Virus record (IMG/VR): IMGVR_UViG_3300046692_000137
Span: 1-23,817 of that record
DNA: 23,817 bases
From: a virus
Direction: 5' to 3' (one strand)
Positions 23,183-23,817 of the stretch are shown in pieces. The translations under genes were made by a program, and so were the position numbers. The notes beneath the pieces were generated by a model. The model was not told the origin of the DNA. It saw only the letters and a list, made by a program, of their open reading frames with translations, and did not search any database. Every line of letters starts with the position of its first letter. Position 1 is the stretch's first letter.

Positions 23183-23348
23183 TAACACCCCACCTCCAAG
23201 GGGGAAATTTTCTGTGCGTGGGATACCATGCGGTCTAGAGGCCAAGGCGGCCCAGACTTTGGACCACCCCCTCCCCTCGATGCTGCCTCGCAGATGCCGA
23301 TGCCGCTGCGCCACAGCCTCATGGCGCGACGATCACCGATCCGCTTCG

Positions 23349-23741
23349 TCAATACCCGTTCGCTTCCTCGCGTTGCTTGTCGCGGCTGTGGTGCGTCTGG
23401 CACAGCGACTGCCAGTTCGTCTTATCCCAGAACAGCTTCATGTCGCCACGGTGTGGCGTCACGTGGTCGACCACCTGTGCGTACGGCAGACCGATGCCAG
23501 CTTGCGTGCACTGTAGGCCGATGGCGACAGCGTCTTGCTCGTAGCTAATGCCGACCTCTCGCAGGCAATACGCGCAGAACGGGTGTGACAGAAGGTAGCC
23601 AGCGCGGGCCTGCTGCCACTTATAGCCGTAGCCACGAGCAGTGCTGCTCTGCTTGTCGGTGCGCCAGCTACCTGGCTGGATGATCTGAAGCCGCGACGGC
23701 ACGCCCACCAGCGAGGACCGGAGCGTGCGCAGGCGGCCCAT
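23349..23741 (-). CDS. HNH endonuclease next to terminase
   Basis: A 130-aa protein with zinc ligands C56-x2-C59. The ββα-metal core is VVDHVTPH (Asp92, His93, His97), then NWQSLCQTHHSRDK (Asn109, Cys114, His117, His118). HNH proteins beside terminase are common in cos-type siphophages of this class and act with the large subunit in genome cutting and head assembly in known cases (HK97 gp74). The N-terminal 50 residues are basic. The start at 23741 overlaps the upstream stop by 1 nt (TGATG). The 166-bp gap to the small-terminase start may hold the packaging site, which I cannot identify by eye. Confidence 0.92.
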   Translation of the reverse strand: MGRLRTLRSSLVGVPSRLQIIQPGSWRTDKQSSTARGYGYKWQQARAGYLLSHPFCAYCLREVGISYEQDAVAIGLQCTQAGIGLPYAQVVDHVTPHRGDMKLFWDKTNWQSLCQTHHSRDKQREEANGY

Positions 23742-23817
23742 CAGCGCGAGTCGTCGCCGAAGCCAGGTACGTCCTTCGTCACCTCGGTGAACATGCTGGC
23801 GATGTAAGCCACAGTCA
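23741..23817 (-). CDS. C-terminal end of an unidentified gene (cut by window edge)
   Basis: The last 24 codons are visible (...YIASMFTEVTKDVPGFGDDSR) and end in a TGA that overlaps the HNH ATG. The 1-nt overlap suggests it belongs to the same operon. Too little is seen to assign a family. Confidence 0.6.
   Translation of the reverse strand, partial: TVAYIASMFTEVTKDVPGFGDDSR

Overview
This window is most of the late (virion and lysis) half of a temperate siphophage of the HK97/lambda type, plus its attachment region. The DNA is GC-rich (about 60 % by eye). Together with the protein styles and a tRNA-His fragment used as an attachment core, this suggests a betaproteobacterial host, perhaps Oxalobacteraceae such as Massilia, Duganella or Janthinobacterium. 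That host call is an inference from general resemblance, not from a search.

Left end (1-1995). A gene-free stretch with repeated ATTAG-type motifs and a palindrome precedes a 46-aa gene. Then comes the 3' two-thirds of a tRNA-His gene with no 5' part, a Rho-independent terminator and a 13-bp direct repeat. This looks like an attP/att junction, so an integrase may lie just left of the window. Next is a divergent gene pair around a near-perfect LexA box: an unknown 126-aa protein to the left, and to the right an SRAP (HMCES/YedK-like) abasic-site DNA-protein-crosslink protein. SRAP overlaps by 1 nt a small YodC/DUF2158-like gene.

Minus-strand late operon (23817 down to 1976), read right to left. 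It starts with an unidentified gene cut by the window edge. Then: HNH nuclease, terminase small and large subunits, portal, ClpP-like head protease, HK97-fold major capsid, and a 65-aa protein. A 569-aa putative head fibre carrying an SGNH esterase domain follows, then a phiE125 gp8-type connector, head-tail joining protein, HK97 gp10-like protein and DUF3168 tail terminator. The tail genes continue with the tube protein, G/GT chaperones joined by a -1 frameshift at GGGAAAC, and a 1822-aa tape measure. The operon ends with a 354-aa post-tape protein, a glycine-rich fibre, an 80-aa protein, and the lysis cassette holin - lambda R-type endolysin - Rz - Rz1. Many neighbours share ATGA, GTGA or TGATG overlaps, so one long translationally coupled operon is likely. 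Three Rho-independent terminators sit inside it, just before the capsid, tail-tube and holin genes.

The most notable points are: the enzyme-bearing putative head fibre; the SOS box controlling SRAP and an unknown partner; the att core that has structural genes on the 'wrong' side for a simple single prophage; the very small tail-tip gene set after a very long tape measure; and terminators placed before highly expressed genes. No CRISPR array, insertion sequence or complete tRNA was seen. No stretch longer than 300 bases lacks a gene; the longest are 1-225, 367-595 and 23183-23348.
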